Shown here: piece after piece, positions 53,746 through 62,800 of the stretch | Layout: every line of letters begins with the position of its first letter | Position numbering within the stretch: the first letter of the stretch is position 1 | Assembly: GCA_018062085.1 (NCBI GenBank) | Contig: JAGOSY010000006.1 | Coordinates: 168,677-232,676 of the forward strand | Reading direction: 5' to 3' | Length of the DNA: 64,000 nucleotides | Source: a bacterium | Lineage (GTDB): Bacteria; Cyanobacteriota; Vampirovibrionia; Obscuribacterales; Obscuribacteraceae | The notes under the pieces: generated by a model | What the model was told of the DNA's origin: nothing | The model's input: only the letters and a program-made list of their open reading frames with translations | Databases searched by the model: none | Program-made: the position numbers and the translations under genes

Positions 53746-54089
53746 TTTAGTAGTTTCTTTTGACTGCTCTCTAGCTTTATGCTTTCAAAAGTAGGTAAGG
53801 TCTGCGTGAATTCGGCTATTTTAGCCTTGTGCAGTATCACATTATCCGCCACTGCCGAGCAAGCGGCAAATTGATAAGTCCCAAGATTAGCGGAAAAAAT
53901 AGCGAAACCGCAAAAGCGGCAGGTCAAAGGCTGACCGTGATCATCAAAGGCCGGCTTCAAGTCTAAATCAGGAAATTCTTTATTTAGGCATTGGATATAT
54001 TTTGACCTGTTCTGCCGCAAAGCCACTCGAGCAGTTAAGCGGGTGAGGTGTCTTAAACCGCCGATATTCTCGCGCAGGCTCCAGAACAT
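53742..54089 (-). CDS. Small Cys-containing protein of unknown function
   Basis: 115 residues, basic at the start (LTRLTARVALRQNRSKYIQC) with a C-x2-C pair (LTCRFCGFAIFSA) near 58-66. That pair could bind metal with another Cys nearby, but no full zinc site is evident. I see no P-loop, so it is not the lost RapZ N-terminus. It starts 3 nt after def and overlaps the RapZ-C gene by 4 bp, so it belongs to the same operon. Confidence 0.55.
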   Translation of the reverse strand: MFWSLRENIGGLRHLTRLTARVALRQNRSKYIQCLNKEFPDLDLKPAFDDHGQPLTCRFCGFAIFSANLGTYQFAACSAVADNVILHKAKIAEFTQTLPTFESIKLESSQKKLLK

Positions 54090-54092
54090 TAC

Positions 54093-54689
54093 TTAAAGCG
54101 CTACTGGCTGATTGGTTGTTTGGGTTAGAGAAATAGTGTGTGCCTCTCTCTCCAGCTCTACTTCTCTTTCAAGCTCTGCTACATCGCCTTCACGGAAACC
54201 AGCCTTGGTCATCTCTAAGTCGGCCTTCAACTGCGACACGGCCCGATCTATGAACAATTCGCCATCGAGGTGATCAATTTCATGCTGAATTGCTCGGGAG
54301 AGCAAATTGCCATCGGCAGTCAACTTAAGAGTCTGACCTTTGAGATTCTGGAACTTGACCACAACTTTAGAGGCTCTCTTGACCTCAAAAAAGACATCTG
54401 GGAAACTGAGACAGCCTTCTTGGCCGGTCATTTCACCATCTCTTTCGATAATTTCAGGATTGATAAAAACGATTGGTCTTGGGGTCTCATCTTCGCCGCT
54501 GACGTCAATCACCATCATGCGCTTAGAAACGCCCACCTGAGGAGCAGCCAAGCCTACTCCATCGTTCTCATACATAGTGTCGAGCATGTCTTGAGCTAGT
54601 TTTCGCACCGAAGAATCAAAAATTGTGATCTTTTTGGCCTTAGCCTTGAGCACTGCATCAGGGTAGTATCTAATCTTCAGTAATGACAT
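54093..54689 (-). CDS. def: Peptide deformylase
   Basis: Removes the formyl group from nascent proteins. All three motifs: GVGLAAPQVG near 44-53, EGCLSFP near 91-97 (metal Cys), QHEIDHLDG near 134-142 (two metal His and catalytic Glu). 198 residues, with a longer acidic C-terminal helix than the usual 165-170. First gene of def / orphan / RapZ-C / yvcK. Confidence 0.96.
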   Translation of the reverse strand: MSLLKIRYYPDAVLKAKAKKITIFDSSVRKLAQDMLDTMYENDGVGLAAPQVGVSKRMMVIDVSGEDETPRPIVFINPEIIERDGEMTGQEGCLSFPDVFFEVKRASKVVVKFQNLKGQTLKLTADGNLLSRAIQHEIDHLDGELFIDRAVSQLKADLEMTKAGFREGDVAELEREVELEREAHTISLTQTTNQPVAL

Positions 54690-54820
54690 GATTGCTGCCT
54701 CTTACGAAAGCCGGCCTCCATTGCCGAATTTCTATTATGTACTAAATCTCTCACACCCGGTTGCGCGGGGCTCTTAGCCGATATTATCACACCACCGCTT
54801 AGTTTTTGTAGACTATTTCG

Positions 54821-55903
54821 ATGCCTATAACACCACTCGACACATATTTCACCAAAATGGGGCCACGTAAAAGGCCTGCCAGATTAGGCATCCACCTGCT
54901 GATACTTCTTTTAACTTCTGGCCAGCTCCCCACCGTCGCGGCTCTGGCCCAAGGGGATTGGGGCTATGAGGACAAAAGCGCATTGAGCCCTGCAAAGGTC
55001 ACCCCTCAGGCCACAGAGAGTAATGCGGCGGCCAACAAAGTGAAACTACCGGCAAAAGCTGCCCCAGCCAAGTCTGCAGTCTTAAAAAAAGCTCAGGTTG
55101 AACCAAGTGAACCACGTGAACCAATAGTTGCCATCGATGACACACGCTCTTGGCTTGAAATCTTTGCACTCTGCGCCTCAAGCAACATTGATGACGACCG
55201 CAAAGAAGTACTCAATTTAGCTACGCTTTCCAGCGATCAAAAGATCCGCCTGACAAAGCTAATTACCAGCAAATTGGCGGCACCGGTCAATAATTTTGTC
55301 GGTGTCGCCCCGTTGTGGAAAGCGCTACGACCAAGAGTGCTACAAGAGCTAGACGTCAAAGAAAGCTACCGCTTGCTATTTCGCGCCTTAATTCGCCACT
55401 ATTTAAGCAAAAACAAAGAAACTTCGGCCGACATAGAACTCTTACAAGACCTCCTAGGTGCTGTGCGTATTGTTGATTTGGGACCACCAGTGCTAACCGA
55501 AGATGCCGTCAACGCCTACTCAGATATGACTTGCTTTCTTTATCAGAAGCGAAAGCCAGACCGTTCGGTAGACGGTGACGACAATCGCCAAACCTTTGCT
55601 TTAGTGATTAAAGATCGCTTTGTCAGAGCCCCTAATCTAGCCGCCAAAACCGCCATGACCAACTTTGATCTGACCTGGGCCTGCTTCCGCTGTCGCTTCT
55701 TAGACGTCACGACTGAACAGCAAGAAAAACTCAGTGCCTTGATGGCTTCGGGTGACAGTAAGAGCAGTGCGCAGCTAAAGGCCGAGCTGGTCAGCCCCAC
55801 TATGCTAAAGATCTTTGCTCTTGGGCCTTGGGGCGAAAAAGCAAAAGAAGTCAAAGCGATTAAGGAAGAACAGGCAAAGGCAGAAAAATTGGAAATTAAA
55901 TAG
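54821..55903 (+). CDS. Exported protein of unknown function
   Basis: 360 residues. Signal peptide: basic GPRKRPARLG, core IHLLILLLTSG, cleavage near VAALAQ; the ATG at 54857 gives a shorter and cleaner start. The mature protein has an Ala/Pro/Lys-rich linker (to about 95), then a helical domain (SWLEIFALCASSNIDDDRKE ... RLLFRALIRHYLSKNKE) and a Lys/Glu-rich end. No family recognised. Its 3' end overlaps the convergent prenyltransferase by 8 bp. Confidence 0.65.
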   Translation: MPITPLDTYFTKMGPRKRPARLGIHLLILLLTSGQLPTVAALAQGDWGYEDKSALSPAKVTPQATESNAAANKVKLPAKAAPAKSAVLKKAQVEPSEPREPIVAIDDTRSWLEIFALCASSNIDDDRKEVLNLATLSSDQKIRLTKLITSKLAAPVNNFVGVAPLWKALRPRVLQELDVKESYRLLFRALIRHYLSKNKETSADIELLQDLLGAVRIVDLGPPVLTEDAVNAYSDMTCFLYQKRKPDRSVDGDDNRQTFALVIKDRFVRAPNLAAKTAMTNFDLTWACFRCRFLDVTTEQQEKLSALMASGDSKSSAQLKAELVSPTMLKIFALGPWGEKAKEVKAIKEEQAKAEKLEIK

Positions 55904-56846
55904 GTAATCGCCAAGAATCGATGGCCTGTACTATCGATGCTACAAGCTTGGGCAACCAGCCGTAAACAACTGATACACAAGCCAGAAGCCAGAGAATGAT
56001 TGTATTTTGAATCGGCCGATCTTTGAGCAAGACCTCTTCTGGAGTACCAGTATTGTTATCCCGTACCGAAAGTACTTGATAGCGCAAGATTCCATAGAGC
56101 ACCATTGGTAATGTCACCATCATCCACTGGCCATACTGAGACTGAAAGCTATAGAAAGCATAAGCCGTGATAAGACTTGGCACAATAGCCGCTTCCATAC
56201 GGTCTAGCAGCTCGATAGAATACTTTCCTAGAACTTGGCGATGACTACTGGCTTGATCTCCTAGGCTTCTAATTTCTTGTCGCCTTTTTTCTAAGGCAAG
56301 GAACAACGCACCAAGCGAGGTGCAGAGTAAGAACCAGGCAGATAGAGGCACATGGGCTGCAGCGCCACCGGCCAAAGCACGCAAGACAAAACCAGCGGCA
56401 ATACAAAAGACGTCAAGTATGATGCGCTGCTTTAGCTTCAAAATATATGCAGCTTGCAGCAGCAAATAGGCAAGCAAGACAAGACTAAGAGCCGGCCTTG
56501 TTAAATACGCAATGACAAAGCTGGCAAGCAGGCTAAAAGAAGCAACGATAGAAGCAGTTTTGACCGTAACTAAATTAGCGGCAATAGGGCGTTTACACTT
56601 TGTTGGATGCTTGCGATCTGCTTCGACGTCAATAATGTCGTTAACGACATAAACAGAGCCAGAAATCAAACATAGTGCCACGACACACATTGAAGCATGC
56701 AGAAGAGCATCACCATCGAGCATACGCCCAGCAAATAGAATCGGGGCAAAAGCAATTAAATTCTTAGTCCACTGTCTAGGTCTCAGCAACTTTATTAAGA
56801 TCGCTAAATTAAGAGGAGCAGCCCCAGTGGCCTGACTTGAATTCAT
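55896..56846 (-). CDS. UbiA-family prenyltransferase, decaprenyl-phosphate phosphoribosyltransferase-like
   Basis: 316 residues, eight to nine membrane helices. RPRQWTKNLIAFAPILFAG near 24-42 and the first Asp motif VNDIIDVEADRKHPTKCKRP near 67-86 match the DPPR-synthase branch (phosphoribosyl transfer to a polyprenyl phosphate), which supplies decaprenyl-phospho-arabinose in mycobacteria. The second Asp motif is weaker. Other bacteria use relatives for unknown polyprenyl-linked sugars, so substrate remains open. Confidence 0.85.
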   Translation of the reverse strand: MNSSQATGAAPLNLAILIKLLRPRQWTKNLIAFAPILFAGRMLDGDALLHASMCVVALCLISGSVYVVNDIIDVEADRKHPTKCKRPIAANLVTVKTASIVASFSLLASFVIAYLTRPALSLVLLAYLLLQAAYILKLKQRIILDVFCIAAGFVLRALAGGAAAHVPLSAWFLLCTSLGALFLALEKRRQEIRSLGDQASSHRQVLGKYSIELLDRMEAAIVPSLITAYAFYSFQSQYGQWMMVTLPMVLYGILRYQVLSVRDNNTGTPEEVLLKDRPIQNTIILWLLACVSVVYGWLPKLVASIVQAIDSWRLPI

Positions 56847-56895
56847 AGTTATATTATGCCCAAACGCCCTACAACCAGTTCACTTCTACACTTCT

Positions 56896-57471
56896 TCACT
56901 TCAGTTGTAAGCCTAGGCCTGAAATCGCAATAAATACCTGCTCGGCTCGGGCGGCAAACTTCTGGTTAGCAACCCCGAGCAAGTCACGATAGCTGCGGGC
57001 CAAATTATTATCGGGCACAATACCCGAACCAACCTCATTGGTGACGACAATAAATACTAAATCGTCACGCTCATGTATAGCCGTCAAAAGCTCTTCCACT
57101 TCGCTCAAAATATTCTCTTCTAGTTCTTTGCGCACGCCACTGCTTTCAATTGTGTAGGGAATTGAAAGCAAAAGATTTGAGACAAAAAGCGACAGACAAT
57201 CAATCAAACAAAGTGCCTTAGGTGCATTGACTTCGAGCTTCTTAATGGCTTTTGCCAAAAGCAATGGCTCCTCCACTGTCTGCCAATCAGGAGAGCGCCT
57301 CTCTACATGCATCTCTATTCGTTCAACCACTTCGCCGTCAGAGGCGACCTTGCCCATGGTTGCAAAGTAGACAACCGGCAATTCACTTTTATTTGCCATG
57401 CACTCCGCTAGATAAGACTTACCGGAACGGGCACCGCCAGTAATGAGTGTTAGTTTGGCCAGATTTTGCAT
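56896..57471 (-). CDS. cobU: Adenosylcobinamide kinase / guanylyltransferase
   Basis: Late step of cobalamin nucleotide-loop assembly. P-loop ITGGARSGKSYLAE near 10-23, the conserved Arg/His region HVERRSPDWQTVEEP, VVTNEVGSGIVPDN and RSYRDLLGVANQKFAA. 191 residues. No other cobalamin gene is adjacent, so it may act in salvage or belong to a scattered pathway. Confidence 0.94.
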   Translation of the reverse strand: MQNLAKLTLITGGARSGKSYLAECMANKSELPVVYFATMGKVASDGEVVERIEMHVERRSPDWQTVEEPLLLAKAIKKLEVNAPKALCLIDCLSLFVSNLLLSIPYTIESSGVRKELEENILSEVEELLTAIHERDDLVFIVVTNEVGSGIVPDNNLARSYRDLLGVANQKFAARAEQVFIAISGLGLQLK

Positions 57472-57570
57472 TGCTATGTACCTTCCAAGCTGTTGCCATA
57501 AGCGGCTAAAACCCTTAAGCTATCACAATCATTCAATAATTATGCCACTACTTGCAATACCTGTATAAAA

Positions 57571-58437
57571 GTGACAGAAGATAGCAAATATCACGATTTT
57601 CGCAGACACACAGCCAATCTGGAAAAGTCAAAGGCTAAGGCCGATGATCACCAGAATGAGACTGCCGATAGTATATCAAAACAGACCCTCAAGCTATACA
57701 AATCGTTTATGCAGTCTTACGTCAAACGCATAAACGACGCCACATTCAATGTCACCATTGGAGGTGTGCGGATCGGCTCGGCCAAGTACACAAGGCTGGC
57801 TCAAATTAACCTTAAAACTAAAGTAATTACCTTTTCTCGATTTGCCATAGAAAACGTACCAGAACGGGGTCGTCGTTACTTAGTTCTGCATGAGCTAGCG
57901 CATGTTCATGAAGCCAGTCACAACCAGCATTTCTGGAACTTAGTCAGCAGACACGAGCCTGACTACAAAGATATCGGCATCGACTTAGACCGGGCTTTCA
58001 AGAAAAATGTACTGTCTCACGAACGCCTGATTCGCCGCCGCAATAAAAGCGACGAGAAAAATAGAGAAGGCAATTCAATTTACCAAAATGATAATTTTAT
58101 TTGGACACCTGATCACGGCTACGTCGCAACAGGCAGCCAACAGTTCGGCCTTCACAAAGATCCGGTTGAAAATTTCCTCAAAGGCGTCGATAACCGCTTT
58201 GCTGATGAAGCGTTTAGGGCCTATGTTGACTTAAAATTTGAAGAGGACGGTGCCCTGTATCTAGATCAAGACCTAAGCCTAGACACTGACATTGATATAG
58301 AGCAAGAAGTGACAAGGCCTGTCGATTCAGAAGCTGACAACGTCGACGAGCAGCAGTGCCACTTCTTTGAAGAAGATGATTACGACAACGATTACAGCAC
58401 CTACGGCACCATCAGTGGTGGCGACTGTTTAGTTTAA
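57571..58437 (+). CDS. YgjP/SprT-like zinc metallopeptidase with acidic tail
   Basis: 288 residues. The DUF45 (YgjP, WLM/SprT-related) active site is LVLHELAHVHEASHNQHFW near 110-128: HELAH gives two zinc His and the catalytic Glu, and H in SHNQHFW is the third ligand. The N-terminal beta part (FNVTIGGVRIGSAKY) is family-typical. The final 60 residues (about 230-288) are strongly acidic and Tyr/Asp-rich, which is not part of the family. The GTG start at 57571 has only a weak site; a later start is possible. Substrate unknown. Confidence 0.85.
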   Translation: MTEDSKYHDFRRHTANLEKSKAKADDHQNETADSISKQTLKLYKSFMQSYVKRINDATFNVTIGGVRIGSAKYTRLAQINLKTKVITFSRFAIENVPERGRRYLVLHELAHVHEASHNQHFWNLVSRHEPDYKDIGIDLDRAFKKNVLSHERLIRRRNKSDEKNREGNSIYQNDNFIWTPDHGYVATGSQQFGLHKDPVENFLKGVDNRFADEAFRAYVDLKFEEDGALYLDQDLSLDTDIDIEQEVTRPVDSEADNVDEQQCHFFEEDDYDNDYSTYGTISGGDCLV

Positions 58438-58578
58438 CTTAGCCATTTCGCTACATATTTTGCCACGCACAGTTTCAAAGAGGATAATTAATTATCAGTT
58501 AGAGGCTGCAAACCCAGCATTATTGGCAAGCGCGCTAAAATATTCCAGTTACTACATATATACAAGAAAAGTGAATCA

Positions 58579-59844
58579 ATGAGCGAGCGCAGGGTGGTTA
58601 TTACTGGGCTGGGGATGGTAACTCCAGTAGGAATCGGCAAAGACGAATGTTGGGAAGCCCTACTCGCTGGCAAATCTGGCGTCGCACCGCTTACTCTCTT
58701 TGACCCCAGTACTGTGGCCCTGGAAATCAAGATCGCTGCTGAAGTTAAAGACTTCAATATCCAAGACTTTTTTCCAGACAAGCGCAAGGTCGGTTCTATG
58801 CTCAAAGAGATGGACCGCGTCACCCTGTTCGCCATGGCAGCAGCAAAATTAGCACTTGAAGACGCTAGTCTTGATGTCAGAGCCAATAACCCTGAGCGTG
58901 TGGCTACTTTCTTGGGAACTGGGGTTGGTGGTCTGATAACAACCACCGCTGACCACATCAAGTTACTTGAAGGTGGCGCAAGGAAGCTTGGCTTGCGCTC
59001 AGTCATTCGTCTAATGCCAAACGCGCCCTCCGGGCAAGTTGCCATCGAATACGGTGCCAAAGGACGAGCCAAAGCCGATTCGACAGCATGCGCTAGCGGC
59101 CTAGATTCTCTATTTGACGCCTTTATGTATATCAAAGACAACCGGGCCGATGCTGTTATTTCTGGCGGTTGCGAAGCTGCCATAAATGCCTTCAGCATGG
59201 CTTCTTTTGGCAATATGATGGCTCTGTCGAAGCGAAACGACGACCCCGAAGGAGCCAGTCGCCCGTTTTCTAAAGACCGAGATGGCTTTGTTATTGGCGA
59301 AGGCGCTATAGTACTGATTTTAGAAGAGCTAGAACACGCAACTAAACGCGGTGCCAGAATCTACGCCGAGATAGTCGGTGGTGGTGCTACTTGTGATGCC
59401 TACCACATAGTTGCCCCCCATGAAACAGGCGAAGGAGCGGCAGCGGCCATGCGAGAAGCAATGCGCGACGCCAAGATTGAACCATCAGACATTGACTACA
59501 TCAACGCCCATGGCACATCCACCCCGCTCAACGATGAGCGTGAAACAATGGCGATCAAACAAGTCTTGGGCGAACACGCCTACAAAATTCCGATTTCAAG
59601 CACAAAATCAATGGTCGGGCACTTGCTAGGCGGTGCTGGTGCTATCGGTACTGCAGTGGCAGCACTAAGCATTTACAACCAAAAAGTACATCCGACCATC
59701 AATCTCAATAGCCCAGATCCATTATGCGATCTAGACTATGTGCCACATAAATGCCGAGATGCCAAAATAAAATATGCCATGGTCGAGGCTCTCGGCTTTG
59801 GCGGCCACAATACTGTTCTAATTTTAAAAGCCTACACAGCCTGA
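58579..59844 (+). CDS. fabF: Beta-ketoacyl-ACP synthase II
   Basis: Condensing enzyme that extends acyl-ACP with malonyl-ACP. Catalytic Cys in DSTACASGLDSLFDA near 173, His in NAHGTSTPLND near 311 and KSMVGHLLGGAGA near 348. 421 residues is typical of FabF. Stands alone rather than in a fab operon. Its stop overlaps the convergent giant protein by 13 bp. Confidence 0.96.
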   Translation: MSERRVVITGLGMVTPVGIGKDECWEALLAGKSGVAPLTLFDPSTVALEIKIAAEVKDFNIQDFFPDKRKVGSMLKEMDRVTLFAMAAAKLALEDASLDVRANNPERVATFLGTGVGGLITTTADHIKLLEGGARKLGLRSVIRLMPNAPSGQVAIEYGAKGRAKADSTACASGLDSLFDAFMYIKDNRADAVISGGCEAAINAFSMASFGNMMALSKRNDDPEGASRPFSKDRDGFVIGEGAIVLILEELEHATKRGARIYAEIVGGGATCDAYHIVAPHETGEGAAAAMREAMRDAKIEPSDIDYINAHGTSTPLNDERETMAIKQVLGEHAYKIPISSTKSMVGHLLGGAGAIGTAVAALSIYNQKVHPTINLNSPDPLCDLDYVPHKCRDAKIKYAMVEALGFGGHNTVLILKAYTA

Positions 59845-62800
59845 TTAATTGGAGTCTGCCGCTTTTTCGGTGGACCCGGAAGAACGGTTCGCGACTGAAC
59901 TAACTGCGGATCAACATTTGATTGAGCTGCGCTAGACTGAGCTACAACAGTTTGTGGGACACCACCATTGGCGGCTTCTCCATCATAATCATCATCGTCG
60001 TTGTTAGCTAAATTGGCGCCACTGTTGTTGGTCGCACTACCAGTGCTGCCTTGCTCTAACACGTCAGCTTCAGTACGCTCCTCGCCCTCTGTCACCTTTC
60101 CACGACCACTGCCACCCTCACTGGCGGTAGCAGCCAAGGCGGAGAACATTTGCTTAGTATCAGAAGAGGATCTCGTGCCTGTGACAGTCTGATTTATACC
60201 TAGGGTACCAGCAGCATTGCCATAGGCACTCAAACTATTGCTTCGCCCATTTGCACCAGAATTCAAGAGCGACATTGGACTATTTAATGACATAGCTGGA
60301 GCAATTACAAAGGCGTCTCTTGCTGGCTTCTCAAAGCGTGTAGCATCAGGGCGCACCACCCCTGATGCCCTCAAATTAAGCTGTTGAGAGGTCATATAGA
60401 CCAAATTGCTCAGCTCCGCTGGTGGAGTCTCAGCGCCTTTACCAATGAAATGATCAGCGCCGTAGGCAGCCATCAAGAATCTCTTGTGCTCATAATCAGG
60501 ATCACTAAGCTTGAGACCAAAGGCACCAATTTCAGGTTTCGGAGCACCTTCTTTGTTAAGAGCAACCGAACGAATGATCGGAGAAAGAGAAAGATTGGAA
60601 ACACCATTAGTAGTGGCACGCTGGCGCATCTCATAAGAAAAAGCATGACGCACTATAGCTTGACCAGTAGTGTTAAAAGTAACATCAGGTTTGCTGGCAA
60701 CAGCCTGGGCGCTGACAGCAATAACGTCGTTCTCATCCTTGTTATCAAGCCTTGCTTCAGGTTTTGCGTCAATTTTTGCTTCTACCGTCGCTTCAGCTTT
60801 AGCATTATCTTCAACACTCGGTTGAGTTTTGGCATCAGGTGAGAAATTCTCTTGGTCAGCTTCTCTGTTGGCATCGCGTACATCGAGCATACGCCCGCTT
60901 ACAGCCATGGTACCAAGACCAAGAGTCATAGTCGCTCCACTTACGGCACGAACTACATTAGGGTTGAATATGGCAGCTCTATTTGCTGCAAAAATCTCGT
61001 CTCCAGCCGAAAGTGTTCGCATCATACGGCCAGCTTCACCGCCCCCGCCAATCAACGGTACCATCTGGCCACGAACAGTAAAGAAGTCTTGGAATGTAGT
61101 TCTAAATCCGTCTGATGTCAGTCCGGCAAAAAGGAGCTTGCCTGCGGCAACAGCATCACCGTTGGCAGCCAACTTGATCAGTGACTTGCTATAAGCAGCA
61201 ACTTCTAGCTGATTGGCAGCCACCACTAGGTTAGCCTGCGCTTTCTCAAGCTGAAGTGTGATTTTTGCTGTGGTTTCACCGCCCAAGTAACGCAGAGTTT
61301 GAATCTCGGCAGCGGTCTGTCGAATTAGCTCTCTTTGCACTGTGGAGCTAGTAGAAACTCCAACTTGGCTCATTAGATTTTCAACACGAGGCAGACGTTT
61401 CTCAATAATACTTTGAGCCAAAAGACCCGCATCGCTGACCGACTCGGCAATAACTTTATGGCTCTGCTTAAGGGTATTCAACTCAGCAACGGCTTGACTG
61501 CTCGGCACTTTAATTCCCTGCAGCTCGCGCTCTATAACTACCAATTGCTGATCCATTTGCTTGAGAGCAATAGACCTTTCGGACCGTACAGTCAGATTTT
61601 CAGCAGCCTTTGTATAATCAGCCACGGCTTGCTTAAGCTGTACATTATTGCTCAATGAAACTTCTTTCGTCACAGCCTGCTCAAGGCCTTGGGCCGCTTT
61701 GACAGCTACTGGGGCATGGGCCTCAATCTTGACTGTGGCTTGCTCAAGAGCACGTACTTCCAAATTTAGCTTGAGGTTATTGACACCGGTCTTGAGTTCA
61801 TCAAGAACCTGCCGACCTTCTATCGACTTGCTCAAAGAACTTTGCAAGCGCGGATCATCAATTTCACTGCTGAGTTTTTTCAATGCACTTGCTTGTTGCT
61901 CAAAAGTAGTGGCAGCCTTAACTTCAGCAGCAGCTCTTTCAACATTGGCCAAGCGCTGAGTAACAACAGCGTCGCCACGCAAGGGCGAATTATCAACTAT
62001 ACGAGCCGTGACACCGACCATCTTGTCGGTTTCTCGAACAATTGCTTGAGTACTATTGTCAAAAGCACGCAATCCTTGCGCTTCAACAGCGGCTCGATCA
62101 AGAGCTGCAACAGACTGCTTCAATTCCCGGTAGGCAATTGCTTTTTCACCAGTGAAGAGCGCCGGCCCGCCAAGTTCATCAATTTTCGCCAACGATTCTT
62201 TGATGCGAGTGACAGCCTGAACGTCATCAACAGCGTTGGTAAGATTTTTAGACTGCCTAGAAATAAAGTCTAAATTCTCAGAAATTTTAGCTTCAACAGT
62301 CGTCACTGGTTTTACACCAAGATTTACTCGGGCATTGTCAGCTACTCGCAGGTCATCTGCTATACCGCTAGAAAGCTTCTCGGCCTGAGTGCCAATTTTG
62401 CTAGCCTCACGTTCTATGGCTCCTACTGAGGCCTCCACTCTTTGCACACGACTAACCGCAGCCGAGCCTTTCTCTAGCTCTGACACCGTAGTTTTTAGTT
62501 CTCGCGCGAGATTGCGTGCACCACTAGCTTCAATTACTTCAATGCGGTTGCGCACAGAACTCATGGCTAAATCAGGATTGGCACCAGACTTAATGGCCTT
62601 TAGATCGTCTGCTAGCTGCTTCAACTCAGTGGCGACATTAGGAAGCTTAACTTCAGCTGCAAATGTCGAAGCTAGATTGTCTACTTGCGAAGCAATGACA
62701 GTAGTGCGCTCACCAAATTTGGCAACAGTTTCAATGCGCTCTAATGCCAAGGCAGAAGACTCTACCTTGATTGCAGAATTGCCTATAATTGTAGTGGAGC

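Noticed and set aside
58488..59213. Minus-strand ORF of 241 residues
   Set aside because: Antisense to fabF, whose catalytic motifs are intact.
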